NCBI GenBank assembly: GCA_027018975.1
Contig: JALUXN010000305.1
Location: 1-5,809, forward strand
Length of the DNA stretch: 5,809 bases
Origin: Mariprofundaceae bacterium
GTDB lineage: Bacteria; Pseudomonadota; Zetaproteobacteria; Mariprofundales; Mariprofundaceae
Direction: 5' to 3'
Positions 5,713 to 5,809 of this stretch are shown in pieces. Under the pieces are notes generated by a model, which did no database searches, was not told where the DNA came from, and worked only from the letters and a program-made list of their open reading frames with translations. Numbering within the stretch: position 1 is the first letter of the stretch; the number at the start of each line of letters is the position of its first letter. A program made the position numbers and the translations under genes.

Positions 5713-5809
5713 ATGGCCGCCAATGACTACGCCCGACCCGTACTGATCAGCGGTGGCGTTGGCGGCGATCGGGCGGGTGTCGGCATAGCCTACAGGGGGT
5801 CAATTTTCC
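5713..5809 (+). CDS. Possible start of a further open frame, cut by the window end
   Basis: From ATG 5713 the frame stays open to the last base (32 codons, MAANDYARPVLISGGVGG...). It has no good ribosome binding site: TTGAG lies too close, GAGG too far. The final bases look like an insertion-sequence end, so a gene here may be interrupted, or there may be none. The product is not recognised. Confidence 0.15.
   Translation, partial: MAANDYARPVLISGGVGGDRAGVGIAYRGSIF
5793..5809. mobile_element. IS21-family-like terminal repeat at the window edge (possible)
   Basis: CAGGGGGTCAATTTTCC, in reverse GGAAAATTGACCCCCTG, resembles the short repeats found several times at the ends of IS21-family elements. 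Only one copy is visible and no transposase lies in the window, so the element, if present, continues to the right. This rests on recalled motif similarity. Confidence 0.35.

Noticed and set aside
5616..5723. Upstream extension of the small minus-strand gene to 132 residues
   Set aside because: The extra part spans the CRP-type site, the -10-like box and the leader hairpin, and its start lacks a ribosome binding site, whereas ATG 5615 has an ideal one.
5445..5726. Plus-strand frame of 93 residues opposite the small gene
   Set aside because: It has no Shine-Dalgarno and lies opposite a frame with a strong one and a promoter; composition looks like a shadow.

Overview
The window reads as a chromosomal segment of a Gram-negative bacterium, most likely a proteobacterium. 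The evidence is an outer-membrane-type lipoprotein, an oxygen-dependent haem-biosynthesis enzyme, GC-rich coding DNA and dispersed repeats of the kind common in proteobacteria. The exact group cannot be fixed from the sequence; gamma- or zetaproteobacteria is only a guess.

Layout. Positions 1-771 hold the 3' part of a lipoprotein gene that resembles bamC (its start lies outside the window). It is followed after 39 bases by a divergent hemF-like coproporphyrinogen III oxidase gene with a TTG start (811-1863). Positions 1864-2361 are non-coding and dense in structure: an imperfect inverted repeat, three CTCTGTG units, a dRS3-like palindromic repeat cluster, and an AT-rich promoter-like island between two related palindromes spaced about ten helical turns apart. 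Next comes a two-gene signalling unit: a FIST-domain sensor (2362-3558) whose stop codon overlaps by one base the start of a soluble PAS-histidine kinase-receiver protein (3558-5294). The two genes are almost certainly co-transcribed and translationally coupled.

The last 500 bases hold a small convergent gene on the minus strand (5325-5615, 96 residues, not recognised) with a strong Shine-Dalgarno sequence. Upstream of it lies a perfect CRP-type TGTGA-N6-TCACA site at class II spacing from a candidate -10 box. The window ends in a possible open frame starting at 5713 and a terminal motif (5793-5809) like the repeated ends of IS21-family insertion sequences.

How the parts work together: the FIST protein probably binds a small cytoplasmic ligand and passes the signal to the adjacent soluble hybrid kinase, whose receiver domain ends the protein without an output domain, so a partner elsewhere is expected. 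The lipoprotein and haem genes look like ordinary housekeeping neighbours. The least explained items are the small CRP-site-linked gene, the operator-like pair in front of the FIST gene, and the HemF homologue that lacks two conserved histidines.
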